9,233 nucleotides of DNA from Planctomycetaceae bacterium (GTDB taxonomy: Bacteria; Planctomycetota; Planctomycetia; Pirellulales; UBA1268): contig CANHYS010000049.1 in the NCBI GenBank assembly GCA_947464585.1, positions 1 to 9,233 on the forward strand, read 5' to 3'. The notes below the pieces were generated by a model that was given only the letters and a program-made list of their open reading frames with translations, was not told the origin of the DNA and did no database searches. The translations under genes were made by a program, and so were the position numbers. Below, in pieces: positions 1 to 8,200 of the stretch (position 1 is the first letter of the stretch; each line of letters opens with the position of its first letter).

Positions 1-414
1 CTCCGCACCTACGGCCTCACGACCGAAGAGGAGATCGAGCGGCAGTCCGCCCTGCATCTGGCGGTCTACCAGGCCGACACGCTGGCCGTGAAGTTCGCCG
101 GCCACAGCGTGCGGTCGGCAGTGCCGCAGCCCCCCGGCGAGACGTTCGCGATCGTGGCGAAGATCGTGGCTGGGCAAACGCAGCCCGACCAGGGCTTCGC
201 CTGCGTGCTCCCGGCCTCTCGTCTCAGCGAAAGGGAGCCGCTGGAATGGGCCGTCGCCACCAACTGCATCGCCTCCGCCCACGTCTACGACCAGGTCTCC
301 GTGGAGATCGTGAGCCAGGGAGAGGTGCTCTTGGGTGACATTGCCATCGGCACCAGCTGGTCGAGCATCGCCGGCTGGTCGAGCAACACCGGCAGCGCGG
401 ACGCAGCGCCATGA
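1..414 (+). CDS. Unrecognised protein, C-terminal part only (5' end outside window)
   Basis: The reading frame is open from the first base to the TGA at 412-414 and gives the last 137 residues of a longer protein. I do not recognise the family. Visible features are a charged helical-looking start (TEEEIERQS), a middle with alternating hydrophobic stretches suggesting beta strands (FAIVAKIVAGQ, YDQVSVEIVSQGEVLLGDIAIG), and a low-complexity Ser/Gly/Ala tail (WSSIAGWSSNTGSADAAP). No membrane segment or catalytic motif is evident. A GTG at codon 30 could be read as a start, but the frame is open upstream of it and the codon use looks the same, so it is probably internal. The stop overlaps the next ATG in an ATGA junction, which suggests co-transcription and translational coupling with the GH99-like gene. 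Coding status is well supported; function is unknown. Confidence 0.75.
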   Translation, partial: LRTYGLTTEEEIERQSALHLAVYQADTLAVKFAGHSVRSAVPQPPGETFAIVAKIVAGQTQPDQGFACVLPASRLSEREPLEWAVATNCIASAHVYDQVSVEIVSQGEVLLGDIAIGTSWSSIAGWSSNTGSADAAP

Positions 415-1718
415 GGCACGGCTTCGCGGTGGCTCTATCGCTGTGGGTGGCATGCCTCTGGTGCGGGATGGTCGCGGCTACCGCGCCCGAGCATGAACTC
501 GAGGCGGTTCGAGCCGAGACGATGCGGCCCTACGCGGGTCCGACGTCGGAGGCCCAGCCGCAGGAAGGATTGAAAGGAAAAATCCTCTGCGGCTACCAGG
601 GCTGGTTCAACACACCCGACGACGGCGCCAGCCTCGGCTGGAAGCACTGGTTCCGCGATGGCAAACGGCCTCCGGACCTCGACAACATCGGCATCGACAT
701 CCTGCCCGACGTCTCCGAACTGGCCCGCGAGGCGCGGCACGCCACAGCCCTCATCGGCAGCGATGGCCGGCCGGTGGAACTGTTCAGTTCGCTCCACCCG
801 CAGACGGTCGACACGCATTTCCGCTGGATGAACGACTATGGAATCGACGGCGTCTTCGTGCAGCGGTTCGCCGCGCCGCTGGCGAGCCCGAGGCACCTGC
901 GCAACTGCACGATCGTGCTCGACCACTGCCGCACGGCGGCAAACCGCCACGGCCGAACCTACGCCGTGATGTACGACCTCTCCGGGCTGAAGGCAGGCGG
1001 CGCGGCCGAAGTGCTGGCCGACTGGCGGGCCCTGCAGACACGGATGCAGATCGGCACTGATCCGGCCTATCTACGGCTCGGCGGCAAGCCGCTCGTGGCT
1101 GTGTGGGGGATCGGATTTGGCGACAAGCGGGCTTATGGTATCGCCGACTGTCACGAGATCATCGCGGCGATCAAGGCCGATGGCTGCGCGGTGATGGGCG
1201 GCGTTCCCACCGGCTGGCGGACGCTCAATCGCGACGCGGTTGCCGACAAGTCGCTCCACGAGGTGGTGGCCATGTGCGATGTCGTGAGCCCGTGGACTGT
1301 GGGCCGCTACCGCACGTCCGACGAGGTCTCCCGGCACGCCACCCGGGATTGGGCGGCCGACGTGGCGTGGTGCCGTGAGCGATCACTGCTCTATATGCCC
1401 GTCGCCTTTCCGGGCTTCAGCTGGCACAACCTTCACGGGGGTCCAGTGGGTCAGATTCCCCGCCGCAAGGGAGAGTTTCTCTGGCGGCAGTTCGCCGAGG
1501 CGAGCCGTGTCGGGGCCGAAACGATCTATGTCGCCATGTTCGACGAGGTGGACGAGGCCACGGCGATCTTCAAGTGCGTCGATCCGCCTGCCGGCGAACC
1601 GGGCAAGCGTCTCCTGAGCCTGGAGGGCATGCCGAGCGACCACTATCTCAGGCTCACCGGCGAGGCGGCGAAACTCCTGCGGGCCCGAGCCCCGCTACCC
1701 GCCCAGCCGCCATTGTGA
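411..1718 (+). CDS. Exported GH99-like (GH71/99-like) putative glycoside hydrolase
   Basis: This 435-residue protein begins with a probable Sec signal peptide (about residues 1-24, hydrophobic core ALSLWVACLWCGMVAA), so it should act in the periplasm or outside. The conserved opening of the GH71/99-like group is seen at residues 60-66 (CGYQGWF), followed by WKHWF near 77-81. Barrel-like strand motifs follow: GIDGVFVQRF (144-153), YAVMYDLSG (184-192) and the aromatic loop FPGFSWHN (333-340). The motif MFDEVDEATAIFK (376-388) carries two acidic residues three apart, E379 and E382, matching the spacing of the glutamate pair used by characterised GH99 endo-alpha-1,2-mannosidases/mannanases. Substrate is unproven, because most planctomycete and Bacteroidetes relatives are uncharacterised. 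The start is the ATG of the ATGA overlap with the upstream gene; no Shine-Dalgarno is visible, consistent with coupled translation. Length is normal for the group. Confidence 0.82.
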   Translation: MRHGFAVALSLWVACLWCGMVAATAPEHELEAVRAETMRPYAGPTSEAQPQEGLKGKILCGYQGWFNTPDDGASLGWKHWFRDGKRPPDLDNIGIDILPDVSELAREARHATALIGSDGRPVELFSSLHPQTVDTHFRWMNDYGIDGVFVQRFAAPLASPRHLRNCTIVLDHCRTAANRHGRTYAVMYDLSGLKAGGAAEVLADWRALQTRMQIGTDPAYLRLGGKPLVAVWGIGFGDKRAYGIADCHEIIAAIKADGCAVMGGVPTGWRTLNRDAVADKSLHEVVAMCDVVSPWTVGRYRTSDEVSRHATRDWAADVAWCRERSLLYMPVAFPGFSWHNLHGGPVGQIPRRKGEFLWRQFAEASRVGAETIYVAMFDEVDEATAIFKCVDPPAGEPGKRLLSLEGMPSDHYLRLTGEAAKLLRARAPLPAQPPL

Positions 1719-1758
1719 CGTGGAGTTTTCCGGTGATGTTTCGTTTTTTCACACTTTT
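1718..1758 (+). promoter_or_regulatory. T-rich 41-bp element, copy 1, upstream of the FAD oxidoreductase
   Basis: This stretch of T-tracts stands out in GC-rich surroundings and starts at the last base of the GH99-like stop codon. It matches 3566-3606 without gaps at 33 of 41 positions; the mismatches are at element positions 6-8, 13, 17, 21, 33 and 34. The shared core is TTTCGTTTTTT followed three bases later by ACTTTT. It ends 73 nt before the chosen ATG at 1832. T-tracts are centred near 1727, 1740, 1746 and 1756, roughly one helical turn apart overall, so the DNA may be curved. It may be an upstream promoter element or a regulator site: TTCACA at 1748-1753 resembles a -35 box, but I see no convincing -10. 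A 3'-end role for the upstream gene is also possible. Function is inferred only from repetition and position. Confidence 0.45.
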
Positions 1759-1831
1759 GCAGAAGCCGACAGCGTCTGACGCCCCTCTCGCCAGCGAGCG
1801 ACTCAGAGCATACACCTCGGAATATCTTTTG

Positions 1832-3520
1832 ATGAAAACAATGAGTATCGCGCTGCTTGTCGTCCTCGCGGCATGCCCTGCCTTCGCGGGAGATCTGGCC
1901 AAGCCGACGACGCCGAACCCGGGATTGCATTACTACTACCCCGTGCCGAGAGTCGCCGAACCGAAGGTTCACGACTTCGACGTCGTGATCTACGGCGCCA
2001 GCCCCGCGGCCGTCTCCGCGGCATGCCAGGCGAAGAAGATGGGGAAGTCAGTCGGCGTGTTCGTCTTCAGGCGACACGTCGGCGGAATGTCCTCCTCCGG
2101 CTTGAGCGACGTTGATTTCGGGAAGAAGGAGGCCATCGGGGGGCTGGCTCGAAAGGTGTTTCTCGAGTTCTGGCAGAACAGGGTCCAGAGCCCGGCGAAC
2201 GCCGAGACGTTATTCCTCACCATGCTCGCAGAACGGGAGATTCCGGTCTTCTTCGAACACCGGTTGGCCACGGTCGAACGAGAGGGGACGAGGATCACGA
2301 AGGTGACCTTTGAAAACGGGAATGCGGCCCGCGGCAGGATCTTCATGGACACGACCTACGAGGGCGACCTCATGGCCCGCGCGGGGTGCGGTCACGTTGC
2401 GGGCCGGGAGTCGAGCGCCGAGTACGGCGAGAAGCTCAACGGCATCCAGATCGGAGCGCGGCAATCGCCTCATAACTTCCAGTGGATGGTCGATCCGTAC
2501 AGGGAGCCTGGCAATCCCGCGAGCGGGCTGATCGAGGGCGTGAGTGCGGAGGCATACACGACCACCGACCACGGCAAGGCGGACAAGCGCTACCAGGCAT
2601 TCTGCTTCAGGATGTACGCCACTGCAAAGGATCCCATTCCGTGGCCCAGGCCCGACGACTACCGGCCGGAGCGGTACGAACTACTCAAGCGGTACGTCCA
2701 GGCGGCTCCGAACTCCGAATGGTGGAACCTGATCTATTCCCGCGGCCCGCTGAAGTTGAACGAGGGCGATTGCAATAACGCGGGTCCGGTGTCGATCGAC
2801 TTCGTAGGCGGCAATTCAGGCTGGGCCGAGGGGACCTACGAAGATCGTGAAACGATCTACCAGGCGCATGTGAACTATCAGAAGGGCTACATGTATTTCC
2901 TCGCGAACGATGAAAGCATCCCGGAGGAGCTTCGAAGCCGGGTAAGGAAGTTTGGTCTGAGCAGCAAAGAGTTTCCGGAAACAGGCGGCTGGTCGCACGA
3001 ACTCTACGTCAGGGAGGGCCGCAGGCTGCGCGGCGACTATGTGCTGACCGAGCACGACTGCCTCGGGAAGACCATTGTCGAGGACTCGGTTGGCCTGGGC
3101 AGCTTCATCATGGATTCGCACGTGGTGCGCCGCATCATCTACAAGACGGCCAAGGACGCGCACATTACCCACCTGCGAACCTCGGTGCCCGATGAGATCA
3201 ACGCCGCCCAACGGGAATGGACGGGCGACATGGTGGGCGTCGAAGGCCAGTTCGACTATGCCGTTCCCCGTCCGTACCGAATCAGTTACCGGTGCATCCG
3301 TCCGCGGCGAGCGGACTGCGAGAACCTGTTTGTTCCCACCGTCATCTCCGCGACCCACCCGGCGTATGGTTCGTCGCGGATGGAACCGGTGTTCATGATT
3401 CTGGGCCAGAGTGCGGGAGCCGCCGCCGCGATCGCGATTGACGAGAAGATACCCGTGCAGGACGTCGACTACGCCAGGTTGCGTGAGGTGCTCCTGGCCG
3501 AAGGGCAGTTGCTCGACTAG
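1832..3520 (+). CDS. Exported FAD-dependent oxidoreductase (FAD_oxidored family)
   Basis: This 562-residue protein starts with a clear signal peptide (MKTMSIALLVVLAACPAFAG, cleavage near 19-20), which decides the start. The frame is open further upstream, but those residues look non-coding and overlap the GH99-like gene. Residues 49-79 form a Rossmann dinucleotide-binding unit (DFDVVIYGASPAAVSAACQA...), where the usual GxGxxG is GASPAA, a common variant in this family. GGMSSSGL (84-91) and the C-terminal signature RMEP (516-519) with ILGQSAGAAAA (523-533) are characteristic of the FAD_oxidored (PF12831) group that is abundant in Planctomycetes. Some members are annotated as xanthan lyase-like, but the reaction and substrate are generally unknown. 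Export and the flanking glycosidase and sulfatase suggest oxidation of a sugar or related extracellular substrate, which is inference. AGG supplies about 11 of 43 Arg codons, more than in the neighbouring genes. No strong Shine-Dalgarno precedes 1832; ATG 1841 is an alternative. Confidence 0.85.
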   Translation: MKTMSIALLVVLAACPAFAGDLAKPTTPNPGLHYYYPVPRVAEPKVHDFDVVIYGASPAAVSAACQAKKMGKSVGVFVFRRHVGGMSSSGLSDVDFGKKEAIGGLARKVFLEFWQNRVQSPANAETLFLTMLAEREIPVFFEHRLATVEREGTRITKVTFENGNAARGRIFMDTTYEGDLMARAGCGHVAGRESSAEYGEKLNGIQIGARQSPHNFQWMVDPYREPGNPASGLIEGVSAEAYTTTDHGKADKRYQAFCFRMYATAKDPIPWPRPDDYRPERYELLKRYVQAAPNSEWWNLIYSRGPLKLNEGDCNNAGPVSIDFVGGNSGWAEGTYEDRETIYQAHVNYQKGYMYFLANDESIPEELRSRVRKFGLSSKEFPETGGWSHELYVREGRRLRGDYVLTEHDCLGKTIVEDSVGLGSFIMDSHVVRRIIYKTAKDAHITHLRTSVPDEINAAQREWTGDMVGVEGQFDYAVPRPYRISYRCIRPRRADCENLFVPTVISATHPAYGSSRMEPVFMILGQSAGAAAAIAIDEKIPVQDVDYARLREVLLAEGQLLD

Positions 3521-3565
3521 GCAAGAACAAGGTGGAGGGAAAAGGAACGGCCACCAAATCGTCAG

Positions 3566-3606
3566 ACGTGTGTTTTTACGGCGATTTTTCGTTTTTTGGC
3601 ACTTTT
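3566..3606 (+). promoter_or_regulatory. T-rich 41-bp element, copy 2, upstream of the DUF1559 gene
   Basis: This is the second copy of the element at 1718-1758, with 33 of 41 positions identical and no gaps. It lies 45 bases after the oxidoreductase stop and ends 76 nt before the chosen ATG at 3683, almost the same distance as copy 1 from its gene (73 nt). It has four T-runs, centred near 3575, 3587, 3594 and 3605. TTGGCA at 3596-3601 could serve as a -35-like hexamer, with the T-runs upstream acting like an UP element, but no good -10 is seen. A sigma-54 reading fails because the GC half-site is missing. The last bases also form one arm of a possible hairpin (3601-3626), so a termination role cannot be excluded. 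Confidence 0.45.
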
Positions 3607-3630
3607 TCGGCCCGCGGCGGAAAAGTCTTT
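3601..3630 (+). terminator. Possible hairpin plus short T-run after the FAD oxidoreductase
   Basis: Bases 3601-3609 pair with 3618-3626 (nine pairs, one of them G-T) around an eight-base GC-rich loop, followed by CTTTT at 3627-3631. The stem is mostly A-T and the final T-run is short, so it would be a weak intrinsic terminator. It overlaps the end of T-rich element copy 2. Copy 1 has no comparable hairpin at the same place, so this structure is not the conserved part of the element. Confidence 0.25.
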
Positions 3631-3672
3631 TGAGATCGAAACGCGAACCGCGCGAAGCGGAGTCGAGAATGG

Positions 3673-3677
3673 GGAGG
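3673..3677 (+). promoter_or_regulatory. Ribosome binding site GGAGG deciding the DUF1559 start
   Basis: GGAGG within a purine-rich run lies 5 nt before the ATG at 3683 and 11 nt before the in-frame ATG at 3689. The first spacing is the more usual, so 3683 was chosen. The open frame reaches further upstream, into the T-rich element, and that part is unlikely to be translated. Confidence 0.6.
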
Positions 3678-3682
3678 GAGTC

Positions 3683-4765
3683 ATGCTGATGTTTCAAGCG
3701 AACGACGTGGCCCGCCGTGGTGTGCGGCCTGTGTATCCCGTCCACCTGCGTGGACTGAGGGGTTTCACCCTCGTAGAACTCCTCGTAGTCATCGCGATCA
3801 TCGGCACGCTCGTGGGCCTCTTACTGCCGGCCGTGCAGGCAGCCCGGGAGACGGCCCGACGGTCGTCCTGCAGCAACAACCTCAAGCAGCTCGGCCTCGG
3901 CATCCACAATCACTTCGACGCCAAGGGGGCCCTGCCGCTGACCGCGACCGCTCCTCCGACAGCCACCGCCGCGCAGATCACGAGCGGCTGGTACAACAAT
4001 TACACACTCTTGAGCGCACACGCCATGATCCTGCCGTTCATCGAACAGCAGAGCATCTACAGCGTGATGGATCCCGCGCAGAACGGGAGTTGGCATCACG
4101 ACAACGCACGGTTTGGCAGGGTTCGTGTTCCTACCTTCCTCTGCCCGTCGGCAGACAACTCCAACGCCAACGCGGCCAGTTGCCCCGGGAACAACTACGG
4201 CTGGTCGACCGGCAGCAGCACCCACTCCCATTTCACCGGCGCACCCGACAGCCAAAACGGCATGTTCAATCCGGTCAAGGCCTTGAAGTTCAAGGACGTG
4301 ACCGACGGCCTCTCGAAAACACTGATGGCAGCCGAGTTCCTCGGCGGAAAAGGGACCGGCGAGTTTCCCTACGATCTGGCGGGTGTGGGGAATTCACCCG
4401 GTGGCTCGATCTGGCCAACGGCTGCGTTCATCACCACTGCGCAACTCCAGACGCTCGCCTCGGCGACAGTGAGCTCAACCAGTGGAGCCAACGGCCGCTA
4501 TTGGAGCCGCGGACTTCCGACGCAGACGGTCCTGAATACCGTGGCGCCGCCGAACTGGCTGGCCCCCACCATGGCCAACGGCATCGGGGGCTGGGTCACC
4601 GACTGCGGCTATTCGGCGATGCCCCCCCGCAGCATGCACGGCGGTGGCGTGAATGCCGTGATGGCCGACGGCGCCGTGGTCTTCATCCCCGACAGCGTCG
4701 ACATTCTGCTCTTTCAGCAGCTCGGCAACCGCAAGGACGGCGCAGTGAACTCGAATTCGTTCTAA
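3683..4765 (+). CDS. DUF1559 prepilin-like protein with H-X9-DG C-terminal motif
   Basis: This 360-residue protein has a type IV prepilin/pseudopilin N-terminus: a basic leader, a probable peptidase cleavage after G27, then FTLVELLVVIAIIG with the conserved Glu at position +5 (E32). The hydrophobic helix spans about residues 28-50. It continues with the family-typical LLPAVQAARETARRSSCSNNLKQLGLGIHNH region (48-77 approx.), a variable central domain with ILPFIEQQ (116-123) and TFLCPSA (151-157), and a C-terminal motif in which H319 is followed after nine residues by D329-G330. This is the planctomycete DUF1559 (SBP_bac_10-like) architecture, present in very many copies per genome. The molecular role is unknown, but the N-terminus implies membrane insertion with most of the protein outside. 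It is followed after 44 nt by a small putative lipoprotein, a pairing I have the impression is recurrent in Planctomycetes. The gene is complete and of ordinary length. Confidence 0.92.
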   Translation: MLMFQANDVARRGVRPVYPVHLRGLRGFTLVELLVVIAIIGTLVGLLLPAVQAARETARRSSCSNNLKQLGLGIHNHFDAKGALPLTATAPPTATAAQITSGWYNNYTLLSAHAMILPFIEQQSIYSVMDPAQNGSWHHDNARFGRVRVPTFLCPSADNSNANAASCPGNNYGWSTGSSTHSHFTGAPDSQNGMFNPVKALKFKDVTDGLSKTLMAAEFLGGKGTGEFPYDLAGVGNSPGGSIWPTAAFITTAQLQTLASATVSSTSGANGRYWSRGLPTQTVLNTVAPPNWLAPTMANGIGGWVTDCGYSAMPPRSMHGGGVNAVMADGAVVFIPDSVDILLFQQLGNRKDGAVNSNSF

Positions 4766-4809
4766 ACCTCCGGGCCACCCACCGACCGACACCGACACAA
4801 ACACCCTTC

Positions 4810-5142
4810 ATGCCATCCACACAACGAGCTGCCGCGACTGTCTTGATGTGTGGGGCTGCGATCCTGGGCCTGCTGCAGCCCGGCTGCGGACCGAGCAACC
4901 TGCCCAAGACGCGAAAGATTCAGGTCGCTTCCAACCCACTCAAGGAGGTTCGTTCCTACCTCGAAGGCTACGTGCAAGGGCAGCCCGTCGGCAGCGAACG
5001 GGAACTCTTCCCGAAACTCGTGGACGAGATCCGAAGCACCGATGCCGATAAGGCCGCGGTGCTCGAATCAAGCCTCGCCGAGATTGTGAAATCCCCGGCT
5101 ACCGCCCGGGCCCGAGCCAAAAAGCTGCTCGATGAGCTGTGA
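4810..5142 (+). CDS. Small putative lipoprotein paired with the DUF1559 gene
   Basis: This 110-residue protein has a hydrophobic N-terminal segment (about residues 8-23, TVLMCGAAILGLLQPG) ending at Cys25 (PGCGPSN). This looks like a lipoprotein signal, although the residues before the Cys (LQPGC) deviate from the strict lipobox. The rest is short and helical-looking: KEVRSYLEGYVQGQPVGSE, ELFPKLVDEIRSTDADKAAVLE and a C-terminal ATARARAKKLLDEL. It resembles, from memory of the group, small planctomycete proteins encoded directly after DUF1559 genes; function is unknown. The frame is open well upstream, inside the DUF1559 gene, but the signal peptide places the start at ATG 4810. No Shine-Dalgarno is visible there, so translation may depend on the upstream gene. 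Confidence 0.75.
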   Translation: MPSTQRAAATVLMCGAAILGLLQPGCGPSNLPKTRKIQVASNPLKEVRSYLEGYVQGQPVGSERELFPKLVDEIRSTDADKAAVLESSLAEIVKSPATARARAKKLLDEL

Positions 5143-5263
5143 TCCCGCTGTCAGGATGGCCTAGCCCAGCGTGACCGCAGGGCAAGGTACAAACGTGCCC
5201 CCCACAGAACAACAAAGAGTCAGCCAGGCTCTCCTCCAACGCCAGGCCCGGCGAGGCCCAACC

Positions 5264-5267
5264 GGAG
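5264..5267 (+). promoter_or_regulatory. Ribosome binding site GGAG deciding the sulfatase start
   Basis: GGAG lies 8 nt before the ATG at 5276. The ATG at 5285 would be 17 nt away, and the GTG at 5171 has no such site and would put 35 unlikely residues before the signal peptide. This supports 5276 as the start. Confidence 0.5.
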
Positions 5268-5275
5268 CACGCTCG

Positions 5276-8200
5276 ATGTCGCCGATGCCCCTGCCTCGTC
5301 CTTGGTCGCCGATTCGTGCCGCGAGCCTGATGGCCGTCGCCCTGCCCCTGCTGGCCGTCGTGGCCAGCGGCACCGAGGCCGGGCATCCGAATGTGCTCGT
5401 CGTGATGACAGACGACCAGGGGCTTGGCGATTTCTCCTACACCGGAAACCCGATTCTCCGGACGCCACACCTCGACGCCTTTGCCGGCCAGTCGATCCGA
5501 TTCACTGACTTCCACGTCGCCCCGATGTGTAGCCCCACCCGCGGTCAGCTGCTCACCGGACTGTCGGCCCTGAGGAATGGTGCGACGTCGGTCACGGCGG
5601 GCCGCACGTTCCTTCGGCCCGGCCTTCCCACACTGCCCGAACTCTTCGCTGCAGCGGGCTATGCCACAGGCCTGTTCGGCAAGTGGCACCTGGGCGACGC
5701 CTACCCTCACCGGCCCGTCGACAAGGGGTTTCAGGAGTCCCTGTATCACCTTGGCTGGGGACAGCTCCATAGCACCGCCGAGTGCGGCTGGCCGCTGATC
5801 GACGGCCGCTGTTTTCACAACGGCGTCGAGCAGCGATACCAGGGCCACTGCACCGATGTCTGGTTCGAGGCCGCCAAGGAGTGGATGAAGCAGCAGAAGG
5901 ACGCCGGCAAACCGTTCCTCTGCTATCTGCCCACCAACGCCCCGCACGGCCCGCACGTCGACCTCGAGGAGTTCGTCGCCCCCTACCGCAAGAACGGCGT
6001 GCCGGCAGGATTCTTCGGCATGATCGCCCACGTCGATGCGCGGTTCGGCGACCTCGACCAGTTTCTCGCCGCCGAGGGTCTTCGGGACGACACGATCGTG
6101 ATCTTCATGACTGACAACGGCGGCACGGACGGCGTCAAAACTTTCAACGCCGGCCTGCGCGGCGGGAAGACGAAGTATTACGAGGGCGGGCACCGCGTGC
6201 CCTGCTGGGTACGCTGGCCGCGGGGCGGGCTCGGCGGGCCGCGGGACATCGACGTGCCGACGCAGAACACCGACGTCCTGCCGACGTTGTGCGACCTGTG
6301 CAACGTCGCCCCGCCCGGCCGCCCGGTCGGGGATCTGCCATACGCTGGAACCAGCCTGGCGGGCCTCCTGCGTGGTGCCGCCACGGCGATTCCGGAGCGG
6401 ACGCTCGTCGTGCAATACGGCCAGACGCCGCAGAAGCACGATGCCTGCGTGATCCGCGGCCCGTGGAGGCTGGTGAAAGGGAAGGAACTCTACGACGTCT
6501 CCGTCGATCGTGGCCAGGCAAGGGATATCTCGGACGATCATCCAGAGATCGTGTCGAGACTCCGCTCCGACTACGAGCAGTGGTGGTCGGGCGTGGAGCC
6601 GTCGCTCGACCGTTTCGTGCCGCAGAGCATCGGCGCGAAGCAGCAGCCCGTGGTGGAACTGACCAGCGGCGACTGGGAGGACGTCTACGCCGACAACTTC
6701 GGTCTTGTCCGCGGCGCCGTCGGCGGCGCGAATGGCGGCCGGTGGCACATCCATGTGGAGCGGCCCGGCACCTACTCGTTTGCGCTTTGGCGGTGGCCGC
6801 CCCGGATGGAAGCGGCGATTGGGGGCGATTGCCCGGCGCCGGGAATCCCGAGACCGCAAGGAAAGGCTGCAGCGTCGGCCACGTTTCCCGGCATCGCCCA
6901 GGCCCACGTGCGGATCGCTGGCATCCACGGGCAGGTGCCGGCCGATCCGGCCGACACGACGGCGACCGTGCAGGTGGCACTTCCGTCCGGAACGACCACG
7001 CTCGAAGCGTGGTTCGCCGATGCGACAGGCACGGCACTCTGCGGCGCGTTCTTCGTGACGGCGAGCCTCGTAGAGGCCCCGGGCGGCGACGAAGCCGGCC
7101 GCGGGGCTCGGTCGGCTCCGGCGAAACGACCGAACGTCGTCTACATGCTGGCCGACGATCTCGGCTGGGGCGACATCGGCTGCCACGGCGGGCCGACCCC
7201 CACGCCCGCCATCGATAGGCTCTTTGCCTCCGGCGTCGAACTCCGTCAGTTCATGGGATGGTGCGTCTGCTCACCGACGCGGGCGATGCTCCTCACTGGC
7301 CGGCACCCCTTCCGAGTCGGCACCGGCCCGGAGGTGGGCGGCGAACTGGCTGCAGCGGAAACCACGATCGGCGAGGTTTTCAGGTCCGCGGGCTACCGCA
7401 CCGGCGTCTTCGGCAAGTGGCACAACGGTGACGATCCCGACACGCCGGAATACCGCGAGGCCTTCGCCGCGGCGTGGAAGGACAAGCCCAACAAGACTCC
7501 TTCCCGCGGCCTGGGCGTGAACGCCCACGGGTTCGACGATGCATGGATCTATTACGGGGGCGGAGCCGATTACTTCACGCGCCGCACCGTCGACAACCGG
7601 GGGCCGGTGAGCTGGTGGCACAATCGCGAGTTCCGCCCCCGCGATGAGGGCTACACGGAGGACCTGATCACAAAAAAGGCCTGCGCGTTCCTGCGGGAAT
7701 CGGCCGGTGGCCCGTTCTTCTGCTATGTGCCCTTCCATCTCGTGCATGACCCCATGCAGGCGAAGCAGGAAGACCTTGCAGCGGTGGATGCGTCCGTGAC
7801 CGCCCCCGACAAGCGAATCTACGCCGCGATGGTGCGGGCACTCGACGCCAACGTTGGAAGAATTCTCGCGACCCTCGACGAACTCGGCCTGCGCGACGAC
7901 ACGATCGTTGTGTTCACGAGCGACAACGGCGCCACGCCGCAGGGACGGAACCTTCCGCTTCGCGGGACGAAGCACACGATCCTCGACGGCGGCGTGCGGC
8001 TTCCGACCGCGATCCACTGGCCGCGGGGCGGCGTCGCCGGCCGCCAATGGGACGGGCTTTCGAGCGGCATGGACATGCTGCCGTCCCTCGCATCGCTCGC
8101 AGGGATACCCGTGCCGCCAACCCGGCCGCTCGACGGCCGCGACATCGGGCCCGCCCTGTCGGCAGGGACGGAAAGCCCTGTGGAAGGCGTCTATTGGGCG

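Noticed and set aside
3596..3615. Sigma-54 promoter suggested by TGGCAC
   Set aside because: The matching TTGC half-site at the required spacing is absent, and copy 1 of the element does not keep the TGGCAC box.
2816..3745. Reverse-strand open frame (309 codons) across the oxidoreductase end and the T-rich element
   Set aside because: It spans two real features on the other strand and its Lys-rich stretch is only the complement of the T-tracts; no family motif.
4090..4809. Upstream extension of the small lipoprotein frame inside the DUF1559 gene
   Set aside because: The translation there is Arg/Gln-rich shadow sequence of the DUF1559 gene, and the signal peptide begins only at 4810.
5171..5275. 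Upstream extension of the sulfatase from a GTG at 5171
   Set aside because: It would place 35 polar residues before a good signal peptide, and GGAG before 5276 supports the later start.
7080..7130. Possible missed stop or frameshift joining two sulfatase genes
   Set aside because: The frame is continuous, the linker is a plausible flexible one, and no start codon with signal peptide or ribosome site is seen for a separate second gene. It remains listed as a check under the tandem sulfatase finding.
5099..7186. Long reverse-strand open frame (695 codons) opposite the first sulfatase half
   Set aside because: It lies wholly or mostly antisense to the sulfatase, has no recognisable motif, and its Arg/Gly/Ala/His-rich composition is what a high-GC gene gives when read backwards.
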